Assembly (NCBI GenBank): GCA_028867595.1
Contig: JAGWGB010000009.1
Span: forward strand, 1 to 51,603
DNA length: 51,603 nt
Origin: Nitrososphaerota archaeon
GTDB taxonomy: Archaea; Thermoproteota; Nitrososphaeria; Nitrososphaerales; Nitrosopumilaceae
Reading direction: 5' to 3'
Part shown: piece after piece, positions 15,217 through 23,990 of the stretch
Numbering within the stretch: the first letter of the stretch is position 1
Layout: every line of letters starts with the position of its first letter
Translations under genes and position numbers: made by a program
The notes under the pieces: model-generated
What the model was told of the DNA's origin: nothing
Seen by the model: only the letters and a program-made list of their open reading frames with translations
Database searches by the model: none

Positions 15217-16152
15217 ATGTTGCAGAATTTCTTTGTATTATCTGGTGAACAGATAGAGCTTGCAAAAGATGAAATTATTTCGATATCAAAAAGCTATGAC
15301 AGCAATACTGAACATGAATCAGAATCAAGACTGGTCATAACAAAATCTAATGCATCCTTTGAGAAGATAGTCAAGAGAGCTGCTTTTGTCAAGGTTGCAG
15401 GAAATATTTCTAGTGTATTTGATGATGTAAACAAAATTGAACTAGAGATCCCAAGACCAGATGCGTTTGCTTGCAGGACAATCAATCTCTCTTCAAAAAA
15501 AGTAGACGGTGTAGCATTAGAAAGAGAAGCTGGAGCAATACTCAAGAAAAAATGGAGCTCGAAAGTTTCTCTTTCCAACCCCTCTCTCACAGTATACCTT
15601 ATCCTAACAGATACTAAGAGATACATTGGCTATTCAGATATGCCAGTTGAACCAAAAAGGCCAGAAAAGATATTCAAGTATCCACATGAACTTGAATGGA
15701 AGCTTGCAAGATGCATGGTAAATCTATCAAGTCTAAGAGAAGGCCAGACCCTCTGTGATCCGTTTTGTGGAACAGGTACCATATTGCTTGAAGCAGAATC
15801 CATGGGAATACATTCTGTAGGAATCGATTTTGATGAAAAAATGTGCAACATCTCGGAAAAAAACTTGGTACAAAACGGATACGAATCAAGAATAATCAAC
15901 TCATCTTTTGACTATATCCAAAAGATCAAAGATGACATTGATGCAGTAGTTACTGATGTGCCATATGGCACTGCCTCAAGATCCTCTGCATCACCAAAAA
16001 AGCTAATTCAAGATTTTATCTCCATATTACCAAAGAAGAAGAGATTGGTAATGGTATACAAGAAAGGAATGGATATTGATGAGCTTGGCAAAGCAAAGAA
16101 ATACGAGGTATACCGACATAAGAGCCTCACAAGGGTGATTGCAGTAAGATGA
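15217..16152 (+). CDS. tRNA (guanine-N2)-methyltransferase, TrmG10/Trm11-like
   Basis: 311 residues. The N-terminal half fits a THUMP-type RNA-binding region (about 1-150; FAVxV-like strands and YIGYSDMP before the linker). The C-terminal half is a Rossmann methyltransferase with motif [15 protein letters not shown] (about residue 181) and the catalytic motif [10 protein letters not shown] (about 246), the variant of the D/N-PP-Y box with Val in place of the first Pro. Enzymes of this type methylate N2 of G10 in tRNA. The Val substitution is unusual but retains Asp, Pro and Tyr. It abuts prs and overlaps RNase Z by ATGA. Confidence 0.88.
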   Translation: MLQNFFVLSGEQIELAKDEIISISKSYDSNTEHESESRLVITKSNASFEKIVKRAAFVKVAGNISSVFDDVNKIELEIPRPDAFACRTINLSSKKVDGVALEREAGAILKKKWSSKVSLSNPSLTVYLILTDTKRYIGYSDMPVEPKRPEKIFKYPHELEWKLARCMVNLSSLREGQTLCDPFCGTGTILLEAESMGIHSVGIDFDEKMCNISEKNLVQNGYESRIINSSFDYIQKIKDDIDAVVTDVPYGTASRSSASPKKLIQDFISILPKKKRLVMVYKKGMDIDELGKAKKYEVYRHKSLTRVIAVR

Positions 16153-17048
16153 AATTGGTATTTTTGGGAACATCGGCCGCCCAGCCAACAGCAGAGCGCG
16201 GCATGACATGCATATGTCTTGTATTGGACAAGGAGATTCTGATGTTTGATGCAGGAGAGGGCGCACAGATTGCATTCCAAAAGGTCAAGCTTGGATGGAA
16301 CAAAAAGATTAGGATCTTTGTCACACACCTACACGGAGACCACTGTGTTGGAATACTTGGTCTATTGCAGACAATGTCACTTCAAAACAGAACAGAATCA
16401 GTTGACATATTTGGCCCTCAAGGAATTGACGAATTTCTTGCAGCAAACCTCAAGATACTCAACTTTGGCCTCACTTTTCCCGTTAGAGTAATGAGAATAA
16501 AGGAGGGTCTAGTCTATGACGACCCTGCATACACAATTCACGTATGTGAAGCAGAGCATTCCATTCCAGCCTATTCCTATCTATTTACTGAAAAGGACAA
16601 GCCAGGCAAGTTCTACCCTGAGAAGGCAAGAAACCTAGGTGTTGCAGAAGGAAAACTTTGGCATGAACTCCAGCAGGGCAATGAGGTAAAGATTGGAGAC
16701 AAGACTGTAAAGCCATCAGATGTTATGGGTGAGAAGAGAAAGGGACGAAAGATAGGCATATCTGGTGATACCAGGCCTACGTCAAAGCTTGAGGAATTCT
16801 TCAAAGATTGCGATTACATGACATTTGATTCCACATATTCTGATTCCCTACGTGACAAGGCAAAAGAAAATTATCACTCTACTGCAAAGGAAGCTGCAGA
16901 GCTTGCAAAAAAGGCAAATGTATCAAACTTGATCTTAACACACTTTTCTGCAAGATATGATGATGCAGAGGAGCTGGTAAAAGAAGCGAAGACCATACAT
17001 GGTTCTGTGACTGCCGCAAAGGATCTTCTAGAGATAGAGATCAAGTGA
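16149..17048 (+). CDS. rnz: Ribonuclease Z (tRNA 3' endonuclease)
   Basis: 299 residues, the short RNase Z form. The metallo-beta-lactamase core shows [10 protein letters not shown] at the start, the His motif THLHGDH (His60, His62, Asp64, His65), a later metal-binding His in [19 protein letters not shown], and the C-terminal LTHFSARY. The exosite arm region (about 150-200; [15 protein letters not shown]) is present. The enzyme cleaves the 3' trailer from tRNA precursors. The gene overlaps the methyltransferase by four bases and is followed one base later by the sirtuin, so tRNA maturation is the clear theme of the middle of this operon. Confidence 0.95.
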   Translation: MKLVFLGTSAAQPTAERGMTCICLVLDKEILMFDAGEGAQIAFQKVKLGWNKKIRIFVTHLHGDHCVGILGLLQTMSLQNRTESVDIFGPQGIDEFLAANLKILNFGLTFPVRVMRIKEGLVYDDPAYTIHVCEAEHSIPAYSYLFTEKDKPGKFYPEKARNLGVAEGKLWHELQQGNEVKIGDKTVKPSDVMGEKRKGRKIGISGDTRPTSKLEEFFKDCDYMTFDSTYSDSLRDKAKENYHSTAKEAAELAKKANVSNLILTHFSARYDDAEELVKEAKTIHGSVTAAKDLLEIEIK

Positions 17049-17049
17049 T

Positions 17050-17769
17050 ATGTTTGATATAATTGCGGATAGGTTACGTCAAGCAGAAAAGATTGTTTTT
17101 GTTACAGGAGCAGGCATATCACAAGAAAGCGGAATACCAACATTCCGAGGAAAAGATGGTCTGTGGAGGAAATATGATGCTATGAAGCTTGCAACAATAG
17201 AGGCGTTCTATGAAAACCCTAAACTCGTGTGGGAATGGTATGAGGAACGAAGAAACAACATCATGGCTGCAAAACCAAACGCAGGTCATCTTGCCATATC
17301 AGAGCTTGAAAAATTAAAGTCCGTTCATGTATTGACACAAAATATAGATGGTTTACATCAAAGAGCTGGAAGTACCCAAGTTTACGAACTTCATGGAAGC
17401 ATCATTACAATCAAGTGTACTGTATGTGATTTCAAAGATATTATAACAACAAGTTTTTCACAACTTCCACCAATTTGCAAATGTGGGAATATCTTGAGGC
17501 CTGATGTTGTATGGTTTGGAGAACCACTACCCCAAGATATTTGGCAAGATGCAATGCAGCAAGCAAGCTCTTGTGATGTCATGGTAGTTGTTGGTACCTC
17601 TCTTGCTGTATCTCCTGCAAACCTATTACCTGTGTATGCAAAACAAAATGGAGCAACTCTTGTCGAAGTAAATCCAGAGGAAACTTTGATGTCGGCAGAC
17701 ATGGATCTGTCCATTCGGTCCTCTGCCGCAAAGGCTCTGCCCAACCTGCTTGCCGTCTTTCAGCGGTAA
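17050..17769 (+). CDS. Sir2-family NAD-dependent protein deacylase
   Basis: 239 residues. NAD-binding motifs are GAGISQESGIPTFRG (about 20-34), TQNIDGLHQRAG (96-107) and the general-base His115 in YELHGS. The zinc site is Cys123-x2-Cys126 and Cys143-x-Cys145, so the second pair is C-x-C rather than C-x2-C. GTSLAVSPA and EVNPEET near the C-terminus complete the Rossmann half. Sirtuins remove acyl groups from lysines, in archaea notably from chromatin protein Alba and metabolic enzymes. It is the last gene of the prs operon; a hairpin element lies 174 bases downstream. Confidence 0.93.
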   Translation: MFDIIADRLRQAEKIVFVTGAGISQESGIPTFRGKDGLWRKYDAMKLATIEAFYENPKLVWEWYEERRNNIMAAKPNAGHLAISELEKLKSVHVLTQNIDGLHQRAGSTQVYELHGSIITIKCTVCDFKDIITTSFSQLPPICKCGNILRPDVVWFGEPLPQDIWQDAMQQASSCDVMVVVGTSLAVSPANLLPVYAKQNGATLVEVNPEETLMSADMDLSIRSSAAKALPNLLAVFQR

Positions 17770-17942
17770 TTTTGTTAAAATCCTTCAAAAAACATGGACA
17801 ATGTTTGCACTAAATTATCAAATATGAACAAATTATTTTTGAAAAATCACATTTCAAGTGTGATAATTATAACTAATTGTTAAATATGATGAAAACATAC
17901 AATAATTAATGAAAATATACGCAAATTCTGGCGACTGAATTT

Positions 17943-18029
17943 GCGTGGCTCTGCGAAAAAGAGTACATGGTAGAGCGCACAAAGGTGCGCGAGTGGCAAG
18001 AGAATGCTTTTGCCTATACAGAGCCACGC
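17943..18029. repeat. Hairpin element 2, GCGTGGCTCTG/CAGAGCCACGC closing stem
   Basis: An 87-base structure closed by a perfect 11-bp stem (17943-17953 with 18019-18029). Inside are three arms: TAC-ATG-GTA (17964-17972), GCGCAC-AAAG-GTGCGC (17975-17990), and GGCAAGAG-AATG-CTTTTGCC (17995-18014, one G.T pair). The layout is cloverleaf-like but has no tRNA consensus. Its outer seven base pairs are identical to those of the element at 8276-8356. It sits between convergent genes (sirtuin and UPF0201), a spot without coding sequence. Both a mobile repeat and a structured RNA remain possible. Confidence 0.6.
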
Positions 18030-18098
18030 CATCAAACCCTTTCTGATTTTTCTACGAAATTGATACGACGGAAAGTTTTGCAATGAGATTGTTGGTAA

Positions 18099-18512
18099 CT
18101 ATTCAATAAATTCTGGAGCAAGCCAGTCAGCGATCTTTTCTATATTTTTTGAGTGCAGAATCACCTTAATTGGACCCAATGGCGACTCTTCTGCTTCATC
18201 ACAAATGGCTATGACATCCACAAATGCAGCCTGTTTATTGAGATAAAACCAAGTAGTATCATCATCTGTGTTAAATCTCATCTGCCTTCTGTAAACTCTG
18301 TTTACTTTACGTTTACGTATAGTCTCACGAATTTTTGAAAGAGAATTCAGGTCTCTTGAGACAGCCTTTATGCTTCCTTCTTTGTATTCATAGCTTGCAT
18401 CAAGAATTACATTTGATATTGCAGTCCTGATCTTTTCAGGGTCTTCAGATGGGCTGACTGCCGCATATGCTTCTATCTTGCATGCAATATTAGGTGCGTT
18501 CACTGCATCCAA
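18099..18512 (-). CDS. UPF0201-type RNA-binding-fold protein
   Basis: 137 residues with a beta-alpha-beta start (IACKIEAYAAVSPSEDPEKIRTAISNVI) and the later conserved FYLNKQAAFVDVIAI and SPLGPIKV stretches, which I recognise as the archaeal UPF0201/RNA_binding family. These are small proteins of L5-like fold, function unproven. The frame overlaps the stop of the upstream kinase-like gene by 13 bases; a GTG at codon 4 would give the common GTGA overlap instead. Pairing with UPF0200 is a known archaeal gene order and suggests a shared process. Confidence 0.8.
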   Translation of the reverse strand: MDAVNAPNIACKIEAYAAVSPSEDPEKIRTAISNVILDASYEYKEGSIKAVSRDLNSLSKIRETIRKRKVNRVYRRQMRFNTDDDTTWFYLNKQAAFVDVIAICDEAEESPLGPIKVILHSKNIEKIADWLAPEFIE

Positions 18513-19045
18513 CCTTTAATGATGTTATAGGCATTATCTACAAGCTGTTGTATTGTCAAGTTGTTGTTTGAGATTGTTTCATCGGCAAGTGCAATAGATT
18601 CACTCATTCCAACTCCAATTTCTCTTGAATCTCTTTTTGAAAAATCTTCTCTATCAGAGGGAGCATCTGACCTGCTTCGTCCTGTCAGAAACTTGAATCT
18701 AGTATCTCCTGATGCATGAATTGCAAGAATTTTCACTATACCAATTTTTTTTAACACATTAACCTCTGCAAGCGATCTTACACCGTCAATGAGAATTACA
18801 TCTGACTTTGAGTTTAGTATCTGATCTTTAATCAGATCAGCTACTGCTCCTTGACCGTTCTTTTCTCGGAGTTCAAGCATAAGCTTCCCTAGATTTTCTC
18901 CTGTAGGGTCAATCTTTCTTCTTGCCGCCTCTGCCCTTACAGCATCACCCATAGTTATTTTATCAAATCCCTTTGATCGGAGGGCCTCAGCTATTGTGGT
19001 CTTGCCTGCTCCTGGCATACCAGTTAAACAAACGATAAGTTTCAT
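18500..19045 (-). CDS. UPF0200-type P-loop kinase-like protein
   Basis: 181 residues from Met6 of the longest frame (MKLIVCLTGMPGAGKTT), because the P-loop normally follows the first strand directly. Walker A is GMPGAGKTT; ILIDGVRSLAEV is the Walker B-like segment; TGRSRSDAP with DREDFSKRDSREIGVG forms the lid region. The fold resembles dephospho-CoA kinase and adenylate kinase-like enzymes. The physiological substrate of the family is unproven. The gene overlaps UPF0201 downstream and diverges from the ThpR operon with a 75-base shared upstream region. Confidence 0.85.
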   Translation of the reverse strand: MKLIVCLTGMPGAGKTTIAEALRSKGFDKITMGDAVRAEAARRKIDPTGENLGKLMLELREKNGQGAVADLIKDQILNSKSDVILIDGVRSLAEVNVLKKIGIVKILAIHASGDTRFKFLTGRSRSDAPSDREDFSKRDSREIGVGMSESIALADETISNNNLTIQQLVDNAYNIIKGWMQ

Positions 19046-19120
19046 CAAAGTCAGACTCATTCTACCAGTCTATCAAGCTACCGGAAATCATTATAGACTG
19101 CTTGGACTTGAATTCATTAG

Positions 19121-19660
19121 ATGCGTACATTTGTGGCAGTTGAGGTATCAAATAAAGAAACGTTGGACTTGATTGCAAAATTACAGACTGATTTACAGAT
19201 AAAGGCAAGTCCGGTAGGTAAACAAAATATGCATTTTACATTGCTTTTTCTAGGTGAGATAGAGGAAAAAATGGTAGAAGATGTAAAAAAGGCTCTTTCC
19301 AGCATTGCTTTTCAGCCCATACCTACAAGGTTTACTCAACTTGGCGCATTTCCCAATCCCAAATTTCCAAGGGTAATTTGGATAGGAGTGGATGAAACTG
19401 CTGCAACACAGTTAGTGAAACTTGCCAATCAGGTTGAGCAAAAGCTTGCACCTCTTGGATTCAAGCAAGACAAGCCCTTCAAGCCTCATCTTACCATATT
19501 TAGAGTGAAAAGAAAGGAAGACGACATTTCAGGCAAGATTGCAAAATTTAGCAATGTAAATCTGGGAACAGATACTTTGACTGAACTCAAGTTCAAACAA
19601 AGCGTCTTAACTTCAAATGGGCCGATATATTCTGATTTATTGGTGGTAAAGGCAGCATGA
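19121..19660 (+). CDS. thpR: RNA 2',3'-cyclic phosphodiesterase (LigT/ThpR family)
   Basis: 179 residues, the normal size. The two catalytic HxTx motifs are His38-Phe-Thr40 (NMHFTLLFLG) and His123-Leu-Thr125 (KPHLTIFRVK). The first strand is MRTFVAVEVSN, typical of the family. The enzyme opens 2',3'-cyclic phosphates on RNA ends and can join tRNA halves in vitro. It heads a five-gene chain, and its stop overlaps the ATG of the CCA-adding enzyme (ATGA, 19657-19660), which fits a role in tRNA end metabolism. Confidence 0.92.
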   Translation: MRTFVAVEVSNKETLDLIAKLQTDLQIKASPVGKQNMHFTLLFLGEIEEKMVEDVKKALSSIAFQPIPTRFTQLGAFPNPKFPRVIWIGVDETAATQLVKLANQVEQKLAPLGFKQDKPFKPHLTIFRVKRKEDDISGKIAKFSNVNLGTDTLTELKFKQSVLTSNGPIYSDLLVVKAA

Positions 19661-20985
19661 ATCGCGTCTTAGAGCAGGCAAAGAAGATCTCAATTCCTAC
19701 AAGAAAGGAAGAGGAAAAGACAAGGCAGCTTGCAGATTTCCTTTTGAAAAAAGTAAAGGATGAAGCTACCAAATACCCTCAAGTAGTAAGTGTTGAGCTT
19801 GGCGGATCCTTTGCAAAGGGAACATGGCTTGGCCAAATGGACTTTGATATATTTGTCAAGCTAAAAACTGACACGGATGAAAAAAGTTTTGAAGAGATTG
19901 GGAAAAACATTGGTTTTGACTCGATGAAGAATTTCAAACCTCATGTCAGATATTCTGAGCATCCATATGTTGAGGCAGAAATTAAAGGAACTAGGGTAAA
20001 TGTTGTTCCTTGTTATAATGTAGAAAAGGGTCAGTGGAAGAGCGCTGCAGATAGATCACCATTCCATACAAAATTTGTCCTTGAAACATTTGATGACACC
20101 AAGAAAAACGAAGTTAGATTATTGAAGAAATTTTTGAAAGGCGTTGGGATTTATGGTGCCGAGATTGCAAAAGAGAGCTTTGGAGGATATGTTGCAGAAG
20201 TTCTTATACACAACTATGGAAGCTTTTTGGGGGTTATTGAGGCTGCATCCAACTTTACTCAGGGACAAGAGATTGGAAATCCTAGTAAAAAATTTGAAAC
20301 GGCTCTAGTTCTAATTGATCCCATAGATAGTAATAGAAATTTAGGCACTGCCATCTCTGCACAAAATGTAGCAAAGTTTATTCTTGCTGCAAGAGCATTT
20401 TTGAAAAAACCGTCAATGACATTCTTTGTTGGAAAACAAAGTAAACTCAATAGAAAAATTTTGAAAAATGTTCTAATTGTAAGGTTTACCTACAAATGGC
20501 GAAGTCCTGACATAATTTGGGGACAGGTAAAGCGCGGCACTACTTCTCTTGCGGGACAGCTTGAGCTTGGAGGATTTGAAGTCATACGTAAAACTTCCAT
20601 AACAGATGAAACATCAGAGGCTGCTATGCTTTTCTTTTTACGTCTTCCCATAATTGAAAAATTTGTTGTAAAAAATGGACCAGAGGTTTACAGAAAGTCA
20701 GACTCGGAGAGCTTTGTTTTAAAAAATTCAAAGAACATTATGACCTGGGTTGATGATGACGGGCGGATATTATCAATGCAGCAAAGAGAGTTACATGATG
20801 CAAAAAAGTTTCTAGAACATCTACTAAAAAATCCAATGCACGCAGGTATCCCTAGCGGCATAATACCAGATATCAAGCGTAGTTCTAGGGTATTGTACGG
20901 TGACCAGCCACTAAGCAAATCCATTAAAAAGGCACTGGCTGACGTTACCTCTACTGATGGACTCGTTTTCAGTACCAGTAAGTAA
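19657..20985 (+). CDS. cca: CCA tRNA nucleotidyltransferase, archaeal class I
   Basis: 442 residues, the archaeal size. The nucleotidyltransferase motif GGSFAKGTWLGQMDFDIFV (about 49-67) supplies the metal-binding carboxylates of DFD. The middle (VVPCYNVEKGQWKSAADRSP, YGAEIAKESFGGYVAEVLI) matches the archaeal neck and body domains, and the C-terminal tail domain follows. The enzyme adds or repairs the 3' CCA of tRNAs using CTP and ATP without a nucleic acid template. It overlaps ThpR by four bases and the following kinase by 29 bases, so expression of the three is probably coupled. Confidence 0.95.
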   Translation: MNRVLEQAKKISIPTRKEEEKTRQLADFLLKKVKDEATKYPQVVSVELGGSFAKGTWLGQMDFDIFVKLKTDTDEKSFEEIGKNIGFDSMKNFKPHVRYSEHPYVEAEIKGTRVNVVPCYNVEKGQWKSAADRSPFHTKFVLETFDDTKKNEVRLLKKFLKGVGIYGAEIAKESFGGYVAEVLIHNYGSFLGVIEAASNFTQGQEIGNPSKKFETALVLIDPIDSNRNLGTAISAQNVAKFILAARAFLKKPSMTFFVGKQSKLNRKILKNVLIVRFTYKWRSPDIIWGQVKRGTTSLAGQLELGGFEVIRKTSITDETSEAAMLFFLRLPIIEKFVVKNGPEVYRKSDSESFVLKNSKNIMTWVDDDGRILSMQQRELHDAKKFLEHLLKNPMHAGIPSGIIPDIKRSSRVLYGDQPLSKSIKKALADVTSTDGLVFSTSK

Positions 20986-21724
20986 GCTAGGTCAAGAACC
21001 ATACTCTCACATTCTGGGATATCCCAAGGCTACAAAGAAAGAGCTAGCAAAACGAGTCTCGGAGCTAAAAAAACTTGGAATAAAGAGCGTTACATTTTCT
21101 GGCCATACCATCCTAAACAATATCCCAGTCCTAGGCAAAGGCTACGTGGGTGTTGTGGTGTTATCAAAACTAGGCAAGAACAAGGTTGCACTGAAGATAC
21201 GCAGGATAGATTCTAGCAGAGATGAGATGGAAAGCGAAGCAAAACTTCTAAAGTTTGCAAACCAAGTAAATGTTGGTCCCAAAGTAATCAAAAGTAGTAA
21301 AAATTTCATAGTAATGGATTACGTAGAAGGAAAAAAAATAATTGACTGGGTAGGAGAACTGAAAGGTAAAGGTAGTGCTGCTAAACTCAAAACCGTTGTA
21401 CGCAAAATTCTAGAGGATTGTTATAGCTTGGACAAGGCACATCTTGATCATGGAGAGCTAAGCTATATACACAAACATGTCATTGTTGGAAGATCTCCAT
21501 GCATAATTGATTTTGAAAGTTCAAGTGTAAACAGAAGGACATCTAATGTTACCTCGGCAACACAAGGAATCTTCATTGGCTCCGGTCTTTCAAACATTGT
21601 TAAAAAAATTATTAAAGTTCCAAATAGAAAACAGATGATAGAATCTCTGAAAAAATACAAGCACAACCAGTCTCGCGAGAACTTTGATGACATACTGGGA
21701 ATTTTGAGGTTGAACAAGGCTTGA
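20957..21724 (+). CDS. RIO/Bud32-like atypical protein kinase
   Basis: 255 residues. A glycine-loop-like GKGYVGVVVLSK is followed by the ATP-binding Lys in KVALKIRR, a hinge with FIVMDYVEGKKI, a catalytic-loop-like LDHGELSYIHKHVIV and a metal-binding Asp in IIDFESSS (replacing DFG). This is the compact pattern of archaeal lipopolysaccharide-kinase/RIO/Bud32-like kinases. The start overlaps the end of cca by 29 bases; a later start is possible, but residues SHILGYPKATKKELAKRV look like real protein. The stop overlaps the TTG of the CDF gene (TTGA). A role linked to tRNA processing is inferred from context only. Confidence 0.78.
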   Translation: MDSFSVPVSKLGQEPYSHILGYPKATKKELAKRVSELKKLGIKSVTFSGHTILNNIPVLGKGYVGVVVLSKLGKNKVALKIRRIDSSRDEMESEAKLLKFANQVNVGPKVIKSSKNFIVMDYVEGKKIIDWVGELKGKGSAAKLKTVVRKILEDCYSLDKAHLDHGELSYIHKHVIVGRSPCIIDFESSSVNRRTSNVTSATQGIFIGSGLSNIVKKIIKVPNRKQMIESLKKYKHNQSRENFDDILGILRLNKA

Positions 21725-23079
21725 GTTTGTATGACATCAAAGCAAATGCGCTAAAAATTTCTCTAGGGATAATACTTTCTGCTTTTGTAGTCGAACTTTT
21801 CATCGGGATCTTTTCAAACAGTCTTGCACTAGTTACTGATAGTGTTCATGCAGTGCTAGACTCTGTCGTCACTGCAATACTGCTTCTAACTGCAAGATGG
21901 GCTGCAAAACCTCCTGATAGGGAACACACCTATGGACATGGCAAGATAGAGACTATGGGAAGCTTTGTTGGAGGCATCATAATACTCATCATATCTTGCT
22001 TTTTCATCTTTGAAGCAATATCGCGATTACAAGAACCGCGCCCCGAAGTGGTGCCTGGTATGATGGCTATAGGTGCTGCAGTTTACACGTTATGCTCAGA
22101 TGTAGCAAGGATTGGAATTTTGGGCAAGACACTGAAGAAGGCGGAAGGTTCTGGGCTTAGAGTGGACTTTTATCATGCATTCATGGACATGGGTTCTACA
22201 TCTGTAGCACTTGTAGGCATAGTGCTTGTCATGGTTGGATTCTACCAAGGCGACTTTATTGCCGCGTTGATATTAGGAATACTTCTTGCAATATTGAGTC
22301 TGAAGCTTATTTACAGAAATGCAATGGATCTGACTGATGCTGTTCCTGAAAGTATGGTAAAAACAGTTCGCGACATTGTCAATAGTACAGAAGGGGTAAT
22401 GAAGACAGAATCTGTGCAGATGCGCAAATCTGGAAGCGATGTTTTTGCCGAGGTCACAATATCTCTGAAAGGCACTTCAAGTTTTGAAGAAGCTCATAAG
22501 ATAAGTGCAAACGTAGAAAAAAACATCCGAGATAACATTGCAAATAGTAAGGTTACAGTACATTTTGAACCCACTTGGAAAGATGTACCAGTTGATTACA
22601 TAGTTAGTAATGCAGCATTGTTAGTTCCTGGGGTCAAAGACATACACAATGTCAGTTATTCCACTGCAAAGGATGGGATCTTTATCAGCTTGCATGTGAT
22701 GGTAGATAGAAACATGTCACTTGAAGAAGCCCACAAAGTTTCAGATGAGATAGAAGATAAGATAAAAAAATCTGTAGATAATGTAAACCACATTACGATT
22801 CACCTTGAACCACACGTATCAATTCCAAAAAGTATACCTGTTGAAGATCTTACAATTGAGGAACAAGTTTCCAACATTATCAAGGAATATCCAAGTGTCA
22901 AAAGGATAGGACGAGTAATTACATTCCAATTACAAGATATCTTCAAGGTAGACATTGATTGTTCTTTTGATGGCAAGTTAACAATAGAGCAAGTCCATGA
23001 TATTATTTCTGAAATAGAATACAAGATCAAGAACCAAATTAAAAATGCCATAGTAACCATACACCCTGAGCCAAACTGA
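21721..23079 (+). CDS. Cation diffusion facilitator with three cytosolic domains
   Basis: 452 residues with TTG start. The first 205 residues hold six membrane helices with the CDF metal-site patterns TDSVHAVLDS and YHAFMD, so a divalent metal (Zn, Fe, Mn or Co) is exported in exchange for protons. The cytosolic part is unusual: instead of one ZT_dimer domain it has three tandem copies (about 210-283, 292-367 and 376-452), each ending in a strand such as VTVHFEPT, ITIHLEPH or VTIHPEP. Typical CDF proteins are about 300 residues. It overlaps the kinase gene by four bases and is followed one base later by an AlkA-like gene. Confidence 0.9.
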   Translation: MSLYDIKANALKISLGIILSAFVVELFIGIFSNSLALVTDSVHAVLDSVVTAILLLTARWAAKPPDREHTYGHGKIETMGSFVGGIIILIISCFFIFEAISRLQEPRPEVVPGMMAIGAAVYTLCSDVARIGILGKTLKKAEGSGLRVDFYHAFMDMGSTSVALVGIVLVMVGFYQGDFIAALILGILLAILSLKLIYRNAMDLTDAVPESMVKTVRDIVNSTEGVMKTESVQMRKSGSDVFAEVTISLKGTSSFEEAHKISANVEKNIRDNIANSKVTVHFEPTWKDVPVDYIVSNAALLVPGVKDIHNVSYSTAKDGIFISLHVMVDRNMSLEEAHKVSDEIEDKIKKSVDNVNHITIHLEPHVSIPKSIPVEDLTIEEQVSNIIKEYPSVKRIGRVITFQLQDIFKVDIDCSFDGKLTIEQVHDIISEIEYKIKNQIKNAIVTIHPEPN

Positions 23080-23080
23080 C

Positions 23081-23689
23081 ATGACAGAACATGATGGAGT
23101 AAGGTTTCTCAAAAGAGACCCCAAGATGAGAAAAATCATAGCAATCGTAGGAGATTACACACTAAAGAAAAGAAGTCATCACTTTGCAGTCTTGGTTGAA
23201 TCCATAATATCACAGCAGCTTGCAACTAGGGCAGCAGAGGTAATCTTTCGTAGATTCAAGGACCTTTATCCCACATTTCCAACTGCAGCTGAGGTTCTTG
23301 CTACAAAAAAATCAAAGCTCCGCTCAGTAGGGCTCTCAAGCATGAAGATAGAGTATCTTAAGGACTTGGCAAGACATGTAGACCAAGGCAAGATCAGACT
23401 AAGAACGATATCAAAGATGACTGATGAGGAAGTGGTCTCACATCTAACACAGGTGAAAGGAATAGGCAGATGGACAGCAGAGATGTTTCTCATTTTTTCA
23501 CTCAACCGACAGGATGTATTGCCTGTTCATGATCTTGGCTTGCAAAAGGGTGTACAAATGGCATTTTCATTGGATGAACTTCCAAAGCCAAGTGAGGTTG
23601 AGAAAATAGGCGCGAGATGGAAGCCATATCGAAGTATAGCAACGTGGTATCTCTGGAAGAGTCTTCAAAAATTCGACAAAATAGGATGA
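23081..23689 (+). CDS. AlkA-like 3-methyladenine DNA glycosylase
   Basis: 202 residues of the HhH-GPD superfamily, lacking the N-terminal domain of E. coli AlkA. SIISQQLATRAAEVIF is the characteristic helix; the hairpin-helix-hairpin is VKGIGRWTAEMFLIF (about 124-138) and the catalytic Asp follows in LPVHDLGLQ (about 150). WKPYRSIATWYLW matches the C-terminal helix of AlkA enzymes. There are no FeS cysteines as in MutY/Nth. The enzyme excises alkylated bases. It is the last member of the ThpR chain, starting one base after the CDF stop. Confidence 0.92.
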   Translation: MTEHDGVRFLKRDPKMRKIIAIVGDYTLKKRSHHFAVLVESIISQQLATRAAEVIFRRFKDLYPTFPTAAEVLATKKSKLRSVGLSSMKIEYLKDLARHVDQGKIRLRTISKMTDEEVVSHLTQVKGIGRWTAEMFLIFSLNRQDVLPVHDLGLQKGVQMAFSLDELPKPSEVEKIGARWKPYRSIATWYLWKSLQKFDKIG

Positions 23690-23714
23690 TCTTATTAGGA
23701 AGAATGAACATTAG

Positions 23715-23990
23715 TATGGCACGGCGTCGATCAATCCTGATGCAGAGGAGGCCATACGACGTAGAGCCGAGTTCTACACTAGTGATACTGTAGATAATTT
23801 TATCAAAAAACATGGAGTACCAAAGACTAGAGTTGCAATGCAAAATTTGGTGGCTCTTGCAAACGGAAAAGCTAATGCAGATAAAGATATGACAGAGGTC
23901 TATAGTTACGTCTATTTTCAGACTCATTCTCAGCAAATAAATGTCAGAGATAAAGCAAATGGAAAATTAATTGTATCAATTAGAAAATAA
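23715..23990 (+). CDS. Small protein frame with no canonical start codon
   Basis: From the codon after a TAG (23712-23714) to TAA at 23988-23990, 91 codons are open and read as a plausible soluble protein: YGTASINPDAEEAIRRRAEF, then YTSDTVDNFIKKHGVP, a helix VAMQNLVALANGKANADKD and a basic C-terminus. No ATG, GTG or TTG occurs in frame before codon 43. An ATG at 23716 is in another frame and reaches a stop after 25 codons; one added base just after it would give MGTASINPDAEEAIRRR. A TATA-like TCTTATTAGG near 23689 suits a start at this spot. It may be a real gene with an assembly indel, a recent frameshift, or an unusual start. Confidence 0.5.
   Translation, partial: YGTASINPDAEEAIRRRAEFYTSDTVDNFIKKHGVPKTRVAMQNLVALANGKANADKDMTEVYSYVYFQTHSQQINVRDKANGKLIVSIRK

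Noticed and set aside
16008-16328. 106-codon reverse ORF across the RNase Z start
   Set aside because: It is antisense to the conserved RNase Z N-terminus including the HLHGDH motif, and is Cys/His-rich only by mirroring those codons.
17943-18029. Cloverleaf-like element considered as a tRNA gene
   Set aside because: There is no 7-base anticodon loop, no T-loop TTC-R-A-N-T-C consensus and no CCA or discriminator context, and its closing stem is 11 bp, not 7.
23502-23936. 144-codon reverse-strand ORF overlapping the end of the AlkA-like gene and the startless small gene
   Set aside because: Its product is Cys/Ile/Phe/Ser-rich in the way antisense frames are here, and the forward frames on both sides have convincing protein sequence and motifs.
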